A stretch of 18,267 nt of DNA from an uncultured Porphyromonadaceae bacterium. Lineage in GTDB: Bacteria; Bacteroidota; Bacteroidia; Bacteroidales; Muribaculaceae. The stretch lies in the NCBI GenBank assembly GCA_947176545.1, contig CAMWRB010000008.1, forward strand, positions 1 to 18,267. Reading direction: 5' to 3'. Position 1 is the stretch's first letter; each line of letters begins with the position of its first letter. The position numbers and the translations under genes were made by a program. The notes beneath the pieces were generated by a model. That model was not told where the DNA came from. It worked only from the letters and a program-made list of their open reading frames with translations, and did not search any database. This document shows, piece after piece, positions 1-7,371 of the stretch.

Positions 1-76
1 GATATAAGGTGTGAATCATAAGTGCGGATTTAACCCCTCTTGTTGATATAACAATCCATCGGGTCAATCTGCTCTG

Positions 77-84
77 CAAAGATA
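77..84 (-). promoter_or_regulatory. candidate minus-strand -7 box
   Basis: The minus strand reads TATCTTTG, matching the Bacteroidota -7 consensus TAnnTTTG and identical to the boxes of the two leader units at 5895-5902 and 10471-10478. It would drive a divergent gene lying left of the window. No good -33 TTG is seen about 20 bases upstream, so the call rests on the -7 box alone. Confidence 0.4.
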
Positions 85-106
85 GCAAAAATTGGCAAAA
101 AATGTA

Positions 107-114
107 TAAATTTG
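107..114 (+). promoter_or_regulatory. candidate -7 box for murF-alr
   Basis: TAAATTTG matches the Bacteroidota TAnnTTTG consensus and lies 43 bases upstream of the murF-alr ATG in AT-rich DNA. A TTG exists upstream (around 96) but the spacing is too short for the usual ~20 bases, so the -33 element is unclear. Together with the opposite-strand box at 77-84 it suggests a divergent promoter region. The rest of 1-157 shows no gene. Confidence 0.45.
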
Positions 115-157
115 TATAAGCAATTACAAAATGTCTGTCTAAATTCCAGTCAAAATT

Positions 158-2692
158 ATGGTGCTGTCACTTGCTCAATTGTGCCGCCGGATGGGTGTCG
201 ATAATCCGAATCCGGCATTGGCGGAAAGATGTCTGAACACATTTCTTACAGATTCACGTTCGCTGGTCGATGCCGGCGGTACGGTGTTTTTTGCCCTCTC
301 AACCGACACCAATGACGGTTGCAGGTACATTCCGTGGCTCTTCGCTCACGGGGTGCGCACATTTGTTGTCAATGCGGGGAGTGAGTTGCCGGTGGAGCTC
401 GTGAGCCGCCCCGATGTGGCGGTCATCGAAGTTCCGGACACAATGCGTGCGCTCAGGGATGCGGCTCGCCATACTCCGGACATCTTCTCCGGTGAGATGA
501 TAGCGGTCACCGGCAGCCGCGGCAAGACGGTGCTCAAGGAGTGGTTGTATCAGCTGCTTGAGCCATTGAAGATGGTGGTACGTTCGCCGCGCAGCTACAA
601 TTCACGTATAGGCGTTCCGCTGTCGCTGACGCTGATTGAGCCGGAAACGGAAATAGCAATCATCGAGGCCGGTGTGTCGCGCAGAGGTGAGATGGAGGCA
701 TTGCGAGAGACAATCGTGCCCGACACGGTCATACTGACCAATGTCGGTGAGGAGCATGATGAGGGGTTCGCCTCGCGTGAGGAAAAGATAGAGGAGAAGG
801 TGTCGCTGGCCCGTGGTGCGAAGATACTTATATATTGTGCCGATGACCGTGAAGTGGATGAGTATGTCCGCACGTCGATGCCGGCACAGCGATTGGTGAG
901 ATGGAGTATGGAGGGGTTGGCTGATGCCGATTATCGGTTCAAGGTTGAAAGAGATGACTCCGGCTCTCATTTCCTGATATATACAGAGGGGGAGCCTGAG
1001 CCTGTGAGGGTATGGGGGAGGAACAGATGGGATGTTGAGAATGCGTGCAACGCGTTGGCATTTATGTTGTCTCACAGTTATGATATTGACGTGATTCGCA
1101 GTGGATTCGCACGTCTTCATCCGATAGCTACGCGGCTCAACGTCATTTCTGGTTCTTACGGTTGCAACCTTGTGTATGACAGCTATACATCGGATATTTC
1201 CTCATTGGGTCCGGCACTCGATTTCATAGCCCGTCGCCGTATGCCCTCGCAGTCGATGACCGTCATCATGAGCGATATCCGTCATGAGGGGAGAGGCCGG
1301 ACCGGACTGCGTCAAATCGCCGAGATGCTCAAGCTGCGCGGTGTGCGCCGTTTTATCGGAATAGGTGAGGAGATGTGTGCCGACAGCGAGGTCTTTGACG
1401 CACAGCCGGGTGAGCCGACCGTCGGCTGGGACGGATTGCGTCCTGTGATGGCGTGTGAGTTTTATCCGACGACGGAGGCTTTTCTCAAATCGCGTTCCGC
1501 AACCGATTTTCATTCTGAAATCATATTGCTGAAGGGAGCCCCAGAGTATGGATTCGGACGTATTCTGGAGGTTCTTGAAGCCCGTACGCATGAGACGGTA
1601 CTTGAGGTCAATCTGGATGCGATGACCCGCAATTTCAACTATTTCAGGTCGCAGATACCCTCCGGAGTGGGTGTGATTGCAATGGTCAAGGCGTCGGGAT
1701 ATGGCGCCGGGAGTTATGAGATAGCCAAGACGCTCCAGGATGCGGGAGCGGCATATCTCGCTGTGGCAGTTCTGGATGAGGGTGTGGATTTGCGCAACAA
1801 TGGTATTACGATGCCTATAATGGTGATGAATCCCCGTGTGGCCAACTACAAGATGATGTTTGCCAACCGTCTGGAGCCGGAGATTTACACTTTCTCCATG
1901 CTTGACGATGTGATAGAGGCGGCGCGACGCAATGGTATACGTAACTATCCGATACATATAAAGCTGGATACCGGTATGCACCGGATGGGATTTGTGGAAT
2001 CGGAAATAGATGCGCTTATGGAGCGTATCAACAATGTCGATGAGGTCAGAATCGCTACGGTCTTTTCACATCTCGCTACTGCGGATTGTCTCGACATGGA
2101 CGATTATACGGAGAGTCAGCTTACCACGTTCGAGCGGTGCACAGGCAGAATGCTGTCTGTCTGCAGATATCCCTTCAAGCGTCATATCCTGAATTCGGCG
2201 GGAATATTGCGCTACGGCCGTGAGTATCATTACGACTATGTACGGCTGGGGATAGGGCTTTATGGTGTAAGCGTCTTGCCCGAACCTCTGGAGAAACCGT
2301 TGGAGCTGGTGTCTTGTCTGAAGACGGTGATAATATCTCTGAGAGAACGTGAGGCGGGTGAGACTATTGGCTACGGTCGTCGGGGTGTCCTGGAGCGTCC
2401 GTCACGCATCGCGACAATTCCGATAGGTTATGCCGACGGGATGAACCGTCACTTCGGCAACGGTGCAATCAAGGTTACGGTCAATGGTAAGGAGGCTCCC
2501 ACTGTCGGAAATATATGTATGGACGCCTGTATGATAGATGTGACGGGGATAGATTGTCAGGAGGGTGACACGGTCGAAATTTTCAGTCCGCGGACAGGAG
2601 TGCAACATCTGGCCGATGTGCTGGACACCATCCCTTACGAGATACTGACCTCCGTATCCCCCCGCGTGAAGCGCGTCTACTACCGCGAGTGA
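158..2692 (+). CDS. murF-alr: bifunctional MurF-type ligase / alanine racemase
   Basis: This 844-residue fusion joins a Mur-ligase module (about 1-475) to a PLP-dependent alanine racemase (about 478-844). The racemase interconverts L- and D-alanine. The ligase module belongs to the family that adds D-Ala-D-Ala to the UDP-MurNAc-tripeptide in cytoplasmic peptidoglycan precursor synthesis. Visible ligase motifs are the P-loop TGSRGKT (118-124), SYNSRIGVP (146-154) and NVGEEHDEGF (195-204). The racemase half has the PLP lysine K511 in MVKASGYGAG, the catalytic-tyrosine segment GYGR (738-741), IPIGYADG (754-761) and GNICMDA (784-790). The P-loop has Arg where most MurF proteins have Asn (TGxNGKT). 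Such fusions are common in Bacteroidota, where the order MurF-Alr is standard. Whether the ligase half is fully active here, or a stand-alone MurF exists elsewhere, cannot be judged. The ATG at 158 gives a full N-terminus and fits the promoter box upstream. Confidence 0.95.
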   Translation: MVLSLAQLCRRMGVDNPNPALAERCLNTFLTDSRSLVDAGGTVFFALSTDTNDGCRYIPWLFAHGVRTFVVNAGSELPVELVSRPDVAVIEVPDTMRALRDAARHTPDIFSGEMIAVTGSRGKTVLKEWLYQLLEPLKMVVRSPRSYNSRIGVPLSLTLIEPETEIAIIEAGVSRRGEMEALRETIVPDTVILTNVGEEHDEGFASREEKIEEKVSLARGAKILIYCADDREVDEYVRTSMPAQRLVRWSMEGLADADYRFKVERDDSGSHFLIYTEGEPEPVRVWGRNRWDVENACNALAFMLSHSYDIDVIRSGFARLHPIATRLNVISGSYGCNLVYDSYTSDISSLGPALDFIARRRMPSQSMTVIMSDIRHEGRGRTGLRQIAEMLKLRGVRRFIGIGEEMCADSEVFDAQPGEPTVGWDGLRPVMACEFYPTTEAFLKSRSATDFHSEIILLKGAPEYGFGRILEVLEARTHETVLEVNLDAMTRNFNYFRSQIPSGVGVIAMVKASGYGAGSYEIAKTLQDAGAAYLAVAVLDEGVDLRNNGITMPIMVMNPRVANYKMMFANRLEPEIYTFSMLDDVIEAARRNGIRNYPIHIKLDTGMHRMGFVESEIDALMERINNVDEVRIATVFSHLATADCLDMDDYTESQLTTFERCTGRMLSVCRYPFKRHILNSAGILRYGREYHYDYVRLGIGLYGVSVLPEPLEKPLELVSCLKTVIISLREREAGETIGYGRRGVLERPSRIATIPIGYADGMNRHFGNGAIKVTVNGKEAPTVGNICMDACMIDVTGIDCQEGDTVEIFSPRTGVQHLADVLDTIPYEILTSVSPRVKRVYYRE

Positions 2693-2743
2693 CGATAGTA
2701 ATAACTTACTTTGTACGGATATAAGAGATAGTAAGATATATAA

Positions 2744-2795
2744 ATATGAGAGGGCGTGCGGATTTTTGTCTCCGTCACGCCCTCTCTCAATCATA
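2744..2795. terminator. 52-base hairpin repeat, copy A (likely bidirectional terminator)
   Basis: The arms GAGAGGGCGTG (2748-2758) and CACGCCCTCTC (2776-2786) form an 11-bp perfect stem, extended inward by CGGA/TCCG (2759-2762 with 2771-2774) and a single bulged T. It lies between the converging 3' ends of murF-alr (stop at 2692) and the minus-strand gene ending at 2799. A copy with 51 of 52 identical bases lies at 7266-7317 in the same orientation and in the same position after the paralogous gene. No strong U-tract follows on either strand, so a REP-like or RNA-stabilising role is an alternative to termination. Confidence 0.7.
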
Positions 2796-2798
2796 AAA

Positions 2799-5513
2799 TT
2801 ATAGAATAATTTTATTAACAGAATTTCCTTTTCGGTAGATAAATATACCTTTTGAAGGTTTTTCAATTCGTATTCCCTGTAAATTGTAATATTCTTCTTG
2901 AGCCTTGGAATTGCCGTCCATTATTATACTATTGACTTTAACATTAATCTCTTTTTTTGTTGCAAGTCTCTCAATTAAAGAATTTGCTATGGTCTTAAGG
3001 TCATTAAAATCCTTTTCTCCAAGAGATGAGGAGCAGTCCATCACAAACATTATAGCTGCTGATGTATACTCGTTTTCAGTAATTATATCGTCTGAACCGG
3101 ATGATTCCTGGGTGTGAGGAATCCATAATCCTGGATTATCTTGAGTACTATGCCAATAGTTTATATCGCCTATATTTAAAGTATTACCATGTAAATCTCT
3201 TAAATCTGAGAAAGTAAATTGTAATTTTGTTTTGCCATTTATAGTAATTTGCTCAGCTTGTACAATGTTACCCGTTATACAAGTAAGTCCATGGTATTCA
3301 ATGTTGCTCAAACTAAGATTGGAGCGAGAAAATTCACCTTGTATCCATATATCGGAATTTTCCGGATTGTAGTTCATATCGTAAGCAGACTTATCTAATG
3401 TAAAGCGAATAATGTCACCGGTTGCACGCATATTAATCTTGTATTTAAGATTTTGGGTTAGCCATGTTGTTTGCAATTGGTCTATTATTTCGTTTAGAGT
3501 TTGGTTGACCTCATTCATGTTTTCAACTTCAGTGGCATTTTTATCTTCCGATGCTAAAGCTTTGAGATTAGACCTAAACAAATCCTCTAATTGGGGGGAC
3601 TGGATTTCTTTACCTTTTAATCCTATTGTATATGCTCCTATCTTATGCCCTTGAATCTTTGTATTTGAAATAAGCTTTCTGATATAACTCTGATATTCAG
3701 TATCATTCCAATCGGGTTTCATTGCCAATGAACCGTCGTCATTACCATCAGTGAAAGTGATAAGAGTGACATTCGCTAAGTCTGAAGGATATCGATGTCT
3801 TTTCAATTCATCTATTGCTTCCTCTACTGAATAATACAGATAAGTGTAATCATCCATGTTTTGCGCATTTACAAATGAAAAGAAATCATATTTACTAAAA
3901 TCATCAAGTAATTTTATATTATCAATCTTAGGCAAATGGTTAAATGCAGTTATACCAAAATAGACACCACTTAATTCAGGAGCAATTGGCTCATCACCGA
4001 AAGCGTAGGCGGAAACCTCTTTGAGAGCAGTCTGACCGAAGTAGGGTGTGTGGACACCTACGAGAGTTATGGTCTTGCCGAGATTGCCGGGGTTATCCTT
4101 CAGGTTGATGGCGTCGCGTACAGCACCTGCTGGGAGCTGAACGGGCACGCACTCGTCGAGTGTTGAGGGGTAGGACTCGGCTGCAACAAGGATGTTGGTA
4201 GTAGCGACATCAGAACCGAGTGTGCCGATGATACTCTCATCAAATGAAAAACCGGGTACATAACCTACAATCACGCCTTTGAGGTATGTGTTGGGGATTG
4301 AAGTGCCATACTTGACGGCAGCCTGAAACTCAGCTACAGTCAGAGGTTTCTCGGCTGAACCGGTAGCCTCCAGGGGATAATTCTTCTCCTCAGCGACGGG
4401 AGCATCACCTACCCACTCATACTTGCTGACGGACTTGATGGCATTCACCCCGAAGTATTTCTCGTTAGAGCCGCAGAGAGTCACCTGATGACCGAGGTTC
4501 TCGGGGTGGTCCACGAGGTTGAGAGCAGCACGGATGTCACCGTTGGGAAGCTGTACGGGGATGCATCGGGTGTAATCATCTTCAGTGCTTGAACCTGCCA
4601 ACAGGATGTTGGAGGCTGTAGCGAAGTTGCTACCGCTGAAATTGCAGTCCTCCTTGATTGACTTGCCATCGATACAACCTACTATATAGCCTGTTACCCG
4701 AGTATCAGGAATAGGGTAGGCGGGTAGGCCTTGTTCGAGAAGATTATCAACAGTTATGGAAACTTTCGTGAATTCAATTTTGGACTCTGCTAAGATAAAT
4801 AAGATATTGTAAACACCAGGCGATAATTTGAAAGTGCCAGATCCACCCTGACCACCAACTTTACTGAGAACTGTGCTCAGAACATCGGGAGTTATTTCAA
4901 TTCCGCCATACTGTTTAAACCATCCCGAACTTGCAATCTTAAACTCACCAGATTCGGGGAGTACAACATTAGTTAGAGAATATATGCCATCTTTAATTTC
5001 AGCCATCTTAAAGCCATCTTCGCCTATAGCCCAATCGTTGAAGTCACCGGTGAAGAAGTACTCATATTCACCGTCCTTCTCACCTGTAACTGTAATAGTT
5101 TCGTTTTCGATGTCAAGAACCACTTTAGGATTTTTCACACCTATGCAGTCTTCAAAACCGATATTACCGCTACCCATGTCGTTAATATATTGGAATGGTT
5201 TACCTATGATGAGTTCATAAATCTCACCTGCACCGATGTTTGTACCGGACCATGTACCGTCATTGATTTTGAAACCCGTGCCGAGGTACTCGCCGTTCCA
5301 TTCGTAGATACCGTTACCTTTAGATTGAAACCTGCAATCTTCCTGAGCCAATCTCCATGCATTACCATTTACGTCTGATCCAATCATATAATACGGAGAA
5401 GGCATACCCTCTGCTGTAGTTTGTAGTTTTGTGTCGGGCGGATTAGCGCTGAATGCAGTTTCAGCGACAATAATTGAGAACAAGACTACGAGTAGTGATG
5501 TTATACGTTTCAT
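2799..5513 (-). CDS. large secreted multidomain protein (SusE/F-like, DUF6359-like, vWA-like)
   Basis: A 904-residue exported protein of unknown function. Residues 1-22 form a signal peptide (MKRITSLLVVLF...) without an obvious lipobox. Residues 41-252 hold two beta-rich modules resembling SusE/SusF starch-binding domains (YYMIGSDVNGNAW at 41; FFTGDFNDW at 153), close to those of the paralogue at 7372-10080. Residues ~262-370 and ~386-505 are two DUF6359-like repeats (VTGYIVG, NILLAG, CIPVQLP, NLG, YFGVNAIK and equivalents); the first lacks the leading KPLTVAEFQ segment. Residues 516-680 resemble a von Willebrand A fold (YFGITAFN, TYLYYSVEEAIDEL, ITFTDG) but lack the first metal-binding DxSxS. 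That motif instead appears near the C-terminus (MDCSSS, 825-830). The end (YYNLQGIRIEKPSKGIFIYRKG) resembles C-terminal tails common in secreted Bacteroidales proteins. Carbohydrate or protein binding at the surface is a plausible inference, not shown. Base composition shifts sharply within the gene. Confidence 0.85.
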   Translation of the reverse strand: MKRITSLLVVLFSIIVAETAFSANPPDTKLQTTAEGMPSPYYMIGSDVNGNAWRLAQEDCRFQSKGNGIYEWNGEYLGTGFKINDGTWSGTNIGAGEIYELIIGKPFQYINDMGSGNIGFEDCIGVKNPKVVLDIENETITVTGEKDGEYEYFFTGDFNDWAIGEDGFKMAEIKDGIYSLTNVVLPESGEFKIASSGWFKQYGGIEITPDVLSTVLSKVGGQGGSGTFKLSPGVYNILFILAESKIEFTKVSITVDNLLEQGLPAYPIPDTRVTGYIVGCIDGKSIKEDCNFSGSNFATASNILLAGSSTEDDYTRCIPVQLPNGDIRAALNLVDHPENLGHQVTLCGSNEKYFGVNAIKSVSKYEWVGDAPVAEEKNYPLEATGSAEKPLTVAEFQAAVKYGTSIPNTYLKGVIVGYVPGFSFDESIIGTLGSDVATTNILVAAESYPSTLDECVPVQLPAGAVRDAINLKDNPGNLGKTITLVGVHTPYFGQTALKEVSAYAFGDEPIAPELSGVYFGITAFNHLPKIDNIKLLDDFSKYDFFSFVNAQNMDDYTYLYYSVEEAIDELKRHRYPSDLANVTLITFTDGNDDGSLAMKPDWNDTEYQSYIRKLISNTKIQGHKIGAYTIGLKGKEIQSPQLEDLFRSNLKALASEDKNATEVENMNEVNQTLNEIIDQLQTTWLTQNLKYKINMRATGDIIRFTLDKSAYDMNYNPENSDIWIQGEFSRSNLSLSNIEYHGLTCITGNIVQAEQITINGKTKLQFTFSDLRDLHGNTLNIGDINYWHSTQDNPGLWIPHTQESSGSDDIITENEYTSAAIMFVMDCSSSLGEKDFNDLKTIANSLIERLATKKEINVKVNSIIMDGNSKAQEEYYNLQGIRIEKPSKGIFIYRKGNSVNKIIL

Positions 5514-5894
5514 AATGAAGATAAAAGATAGTCCGGCTCACTGAGACTGCCAATTACTAAGATAAAAAAGAAACGCGCGAGAGCCGTACATGTCTGTCCG
5601 TTCTTGCTATCTGAGGCCTTCGCATTGCCCAATGGAGTAGAACGGACAGATGCAGAGACCTCACGCGAGATATGATAACTGAATATAATGATTGAAGCGA
5701 GAGTGTGTTCGCTGTCATGCAGTATATATCATACCCACATAAGGCGTCTATCTCTGTCTCAATCCTGACTCCATTTGAAAGTTGCGAAGTTTCAGATAGC
5801 CAAGAAAGAGCGTCAAGTAAACGCATTTCCCAAAAAAGTTGCTTCCCGCCCGCATAAACCCATGACCGGGCCTCTGCAAGACGGTCTGCGTCTG
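5514..5894 (-). promoter_or_regulatory. structured 5' leader RNA candidate, copy 1
   Basis: This ~380-base non-coding stretch lies between a -7 box (5895-5902) and the ATG at 5513 and is homologous to 10081-10470. An inner stem pairs 5594-5604 with 5639-5649 (11 bp, CTGTCCGTTCT with AGAACGGACAG). An outer stem pairs 5574-5581 with 5660-5667. On the transcript the outer stem is followed directly by a U-rich tract (complement of 5562-5573), as in an intrinsic terminator, about 50 bases before the start codon. The loop side holds a 19-base segment identical in both copies (5612-5630). Other conserved blocks are the small hairpin GCGT/ACGC at 5810-5824 and a 57-base identical block at 5833-5889. 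A cis-regulatory RNA (attenuator or riboswitch-like) is the likeliest reading; I do not recognise the family. Small reading frames inside it are not conserved between copies. Confidence 0.65.
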
Positions 5895-5902
5895 CAAAGA
5901 TA
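5895..5902 (-). promoter_or_regulatory. -7 promoter box of leader copy 1
   Basis: The minus strand reads TATCTTTG, a match to TAnnTTTG. The homology between the two leader units ends at this box, which suggests that it marks the transcription start of the leader. The -33 region is weak here: no TTG is found 19-20 bases upstream, unlike copy 2. Confidence 0.6.
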
Positions 5903-5975
5903 TAAATTATTTTATTATTCCTACACTGATAAAATGTTAAAAAGGAGAAATGTTTTGTAAGATAACTATGGATAA

Positions 5976-6006
5976 TTGGGAAAATGTCGGAAATATGCTA
6001 TATTTG
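5976..6006 (+). promoter_or_regulatory. promoter of the Rpn-family gene
   Basis: TTG (5976-5978) is followed by a 20-base spacer and TATATTTG (5999-6006), an excellent match to the Bacteroidota -33/-7 promoter. Transcription would begin near 6012, leaving a short leader before the ATG at 6025. This rules against the longer in-frame start at 5950, which would lie upstream of the promoter. Confidence 0.7.
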
Positions 6007-6024
6007 CATATAAAGGTAAATAAT

Positions 6025-6933
6025 ATGGGCAAGTATATCAGTCCGTTTGTGGATTTTGGTTTTAAGTATATCTTTGGCAGAGATGAGACCAAGGATTTTC
6101 TGATAGATTTCCTTAACGCATTGTTTGAGAATGAGCCAAATTATTCTCCCATTGTAGAGCTTACATATCTCGACAAGGAAAAGAGTCGTAAGAATAAGGA
6201 GAACCGTGGTGTAATCTATGATATACATTGTCGGACAGACAATGGCAAGTTGTTTACGGTCGAAATGCAGAATGCGTCGGAGATATATTTTGTCGAGCGG
6301 TTGCTGTTTTACTCATCCAAAACCATCACGGACCAGGGGCGCCCCGGCAGGGATTGGCAATATGACTATCTTCCTGTCTATAATGTGGCCTTAATGAACT
6401 TTGAACTCAGTCGTTTCAAAGGTAAATTCAGGATAGATGGTGCGATATGTGACCTGGTTACTCATGAACCGATTACAGATAAAGTACGTTACATACTACT
6501 ACAATTACCTAATTTCGATAAGCGTGATGATGCCGAAAGTTGTAAGACATCGTTGGAGCGCTGGATGTATAACATAATAAATATGTCAGATATGGAGAGT
6601 CTTGCTTTTACTCAAAATAACGAATTGTTCCAAAGATTGGATGATGTAGCCTCCTATGCAGCCTTGGATGAGGATGCCCGCCGCGAATATGATGCGGATG
6701 TTAAAGCATATCGCACAGCTGTCGGTCAGTTAAAGTATACCGCCATAAAGAATCGCACAGAGGGTCGCGCAGAGGGTCGCGCAGAGGGTCGCGCAGAGGG
6801 ACTTGTTGAGGGTCGCGCAGAGGGTCGCGCAGAGATGATTCAAGCTATGTATTTGAGCGGTATGTCCGTAGAGAAGATTTCCAAGATTACAAAAGTAAAT
6901 GAGGATGAGATATGCAGGATTGTTGGGAGATAA
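6025..6933 (+). CDS. Rpn-family PD-(D/E)XK nuclease / putative transposase (PF12784-like)
   Basis: A 302-residue protein of the abundant Bacteroidales family annotated as Rpn recombination-promoting nuclease or PD-(D/E)XK transposase. The N-terminus MGKYISPFVDFGFKYIFGRDE and FLIDFLNAL are family hallmarks. The probable active-site residues are D66 (IYDIHC) and E80/Q82 (VEMQ). Residues 246-270 are EGRA tetrapeptide repeats, followed by a short helical tail (MIQAMYLSGMSVEKISKITKVNEDEICRIVGR) resembling a helix-turn-helix. Relatives such as E. coli RpnA are DNA endonucleases that promote RecA-independent recombination; transposition as such is not established. The start at 6025 is chosen because the promoter at 5976-6006 lies upstream of it and the family begins with this sequence. 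It sits between two related secreted-protein units, facing away from the first and towards the second, and may have helped to assemble the island (inference). Confidence 0.9.
   Translation: MGKYISPFVDFGFKYIFGRDETKDFLIDFLNALFENEPNYSPIVELTYLDKEKSRKNKENRGVIYDIHCRTDNGKLFTVEMQNASEIYFVERLLFYSSKTITDQGRPGRDWQYDYLPVYNVALMNFELSRFKGKFRIDGAICDLVTHEPITDKVRYILLQLPNFDKRDDAESCKTSLERWMYNIINMSDMESLAFTQNNELFQRLDDVASYAALDEDARREYDADVKAYRTAVGQLKYTAIKNRTEGRAEGRAEGRAEGLVEGRAEGRAEMIQAMYLSGMSVEKISKITKVNEDEICRIVGR
6760..6831 (+). repeat. 12-base in-frame tandem repeat (EGRA)
   Basis: Six units of GAGGGTCGCGCA, each encoding Glu-Gly-Arg-Ala. The fourth is diverged (GAGGGACTTGTT, Glu-Gly-Leu-Val). The unit is a multiple of three, so changes in copy number alter length but not frame. 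Glu-Gly-Arg-Ala stretches of variable length are a known habit of this protein family. Confidence 0.9.
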
Positions 6934-7235
6934 TCAGGCCGTTTATTGCAGAGTATGATAAGAAGTTTGCGCATCTGGATTTAGTAGAATCTTACGAGAG
7001 TTTGGATGAGGATGCGCGTCGTGAATATGATGCAGATGTAAAAGCTTACCGTACAATAGTCGGTCAGCTGAAGTATGCAGCTCTGAAAGGTTATGCCGAG
7101 GGTTATGCCGAGGGTCGTGCCGAAGCTTGTTCGGACATGATTGAGAAAATGTATTCTTTTGGTAAATCTGTAATGGACATATCCCGTATATTCAATGTAG
7201 AAGAATCTGTAATACTCAGAATTCTTGGGATTTGA
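6912..7235 (+). pseudogene. truncated second copy of the Rpn-family 3' end
   Basis: The open frame of 107 codons overlaps the previous gene by 22 bases in another frame. From about residue 30 on (LDEDARREYDADVKAYRT, VGQLKYAALKGYAEGYAEGRAE, then a helical tail ending ILRILGI) it matches the C-terminal part of the gene at 6025-6933, with many silent base differences. The whole nuclease domain, including the catalytic D and ExQ, is missing. The first 30 residues do not clearly match the parent. It is best read as the remnant of a second, older family member whose 5' part was lost; expression as a small tail-only protein cannot be excluded. Confidence 0.75.
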
Positions 7236-7265
7236 GTTATTTAGGCGTACTAAATTTATACAAAT

Positions 7266-7317
7266 ATATGAGAGGGCGTGCGGATATTTGTCTCCGTCAC
7301 GCCCTCTCTCAATCATA
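7266..7317. terminator. 52-base hairpin repeat, copy B (likely bidirectional terminator)
   Basis: It has the same stem as copy A (7270-7280 with 7298-7308) and differs at one loop base. It lies between the converging ends of the Rpn remnant (7235) and the minus-strand gene ending at 7372. On the plus strand a run of eight T (7323-7330) follows 14 bases beyond the stem. The near-identity to copy A, despite strong divergence of the adjoining genes, points to recent duplication, gene conversion or a genome-wide repeat family. Confidence 0.7.
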
Positions 7318-7371
7318 GGGGCTTTTTTTTAGTTATAAGTAATAACCGGTTACTATGAGTTATGACTTGTT

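Noticed and set aside
5557..5826. Small open frames inside the leaders (89 codons at 5557-5826 minus; 76 and 113 codons at 10243-10473 and 9998-10339 minus)
   Set aside because: They are not conserved between the two leaders: the frame beginning MRLLDA at 5826 stops after eight codons in copy 2. They cross the covarying stems, and no plausible protein family is seen.
5514..5902. The leader as a MITE or other transposable element
   Set aside because: The two copies share both boundaries with functional marks (the -7 box and the ATG) and no target-site duplication is visible. Stem covariation favours a functional RNA, though a genome-wide search would be decisive.
5950..6024. N-terminal extension of the Rpn-family protein from the ATG at 5950
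   Set aside because: A well-matched promoter (5976-6006) lies inside this stretch, so the transcript would start after 5950, and the family N-terminus is MGKYISPF at 6025.
6760..6831. CRISPR-like or variable-number repeat array with regulatory meaning
   Set aside because: Units are 12 bases, contiguous without spacers, and encode an in-frame peptide repeat typical of this protein family.
7330..7368. Quasi-palindrome around ACCGGT as an operator or recombination site
   Set aside because: Beyond the central 10 bases the arms match poorly and need gaps, and there is no second copy in the window.
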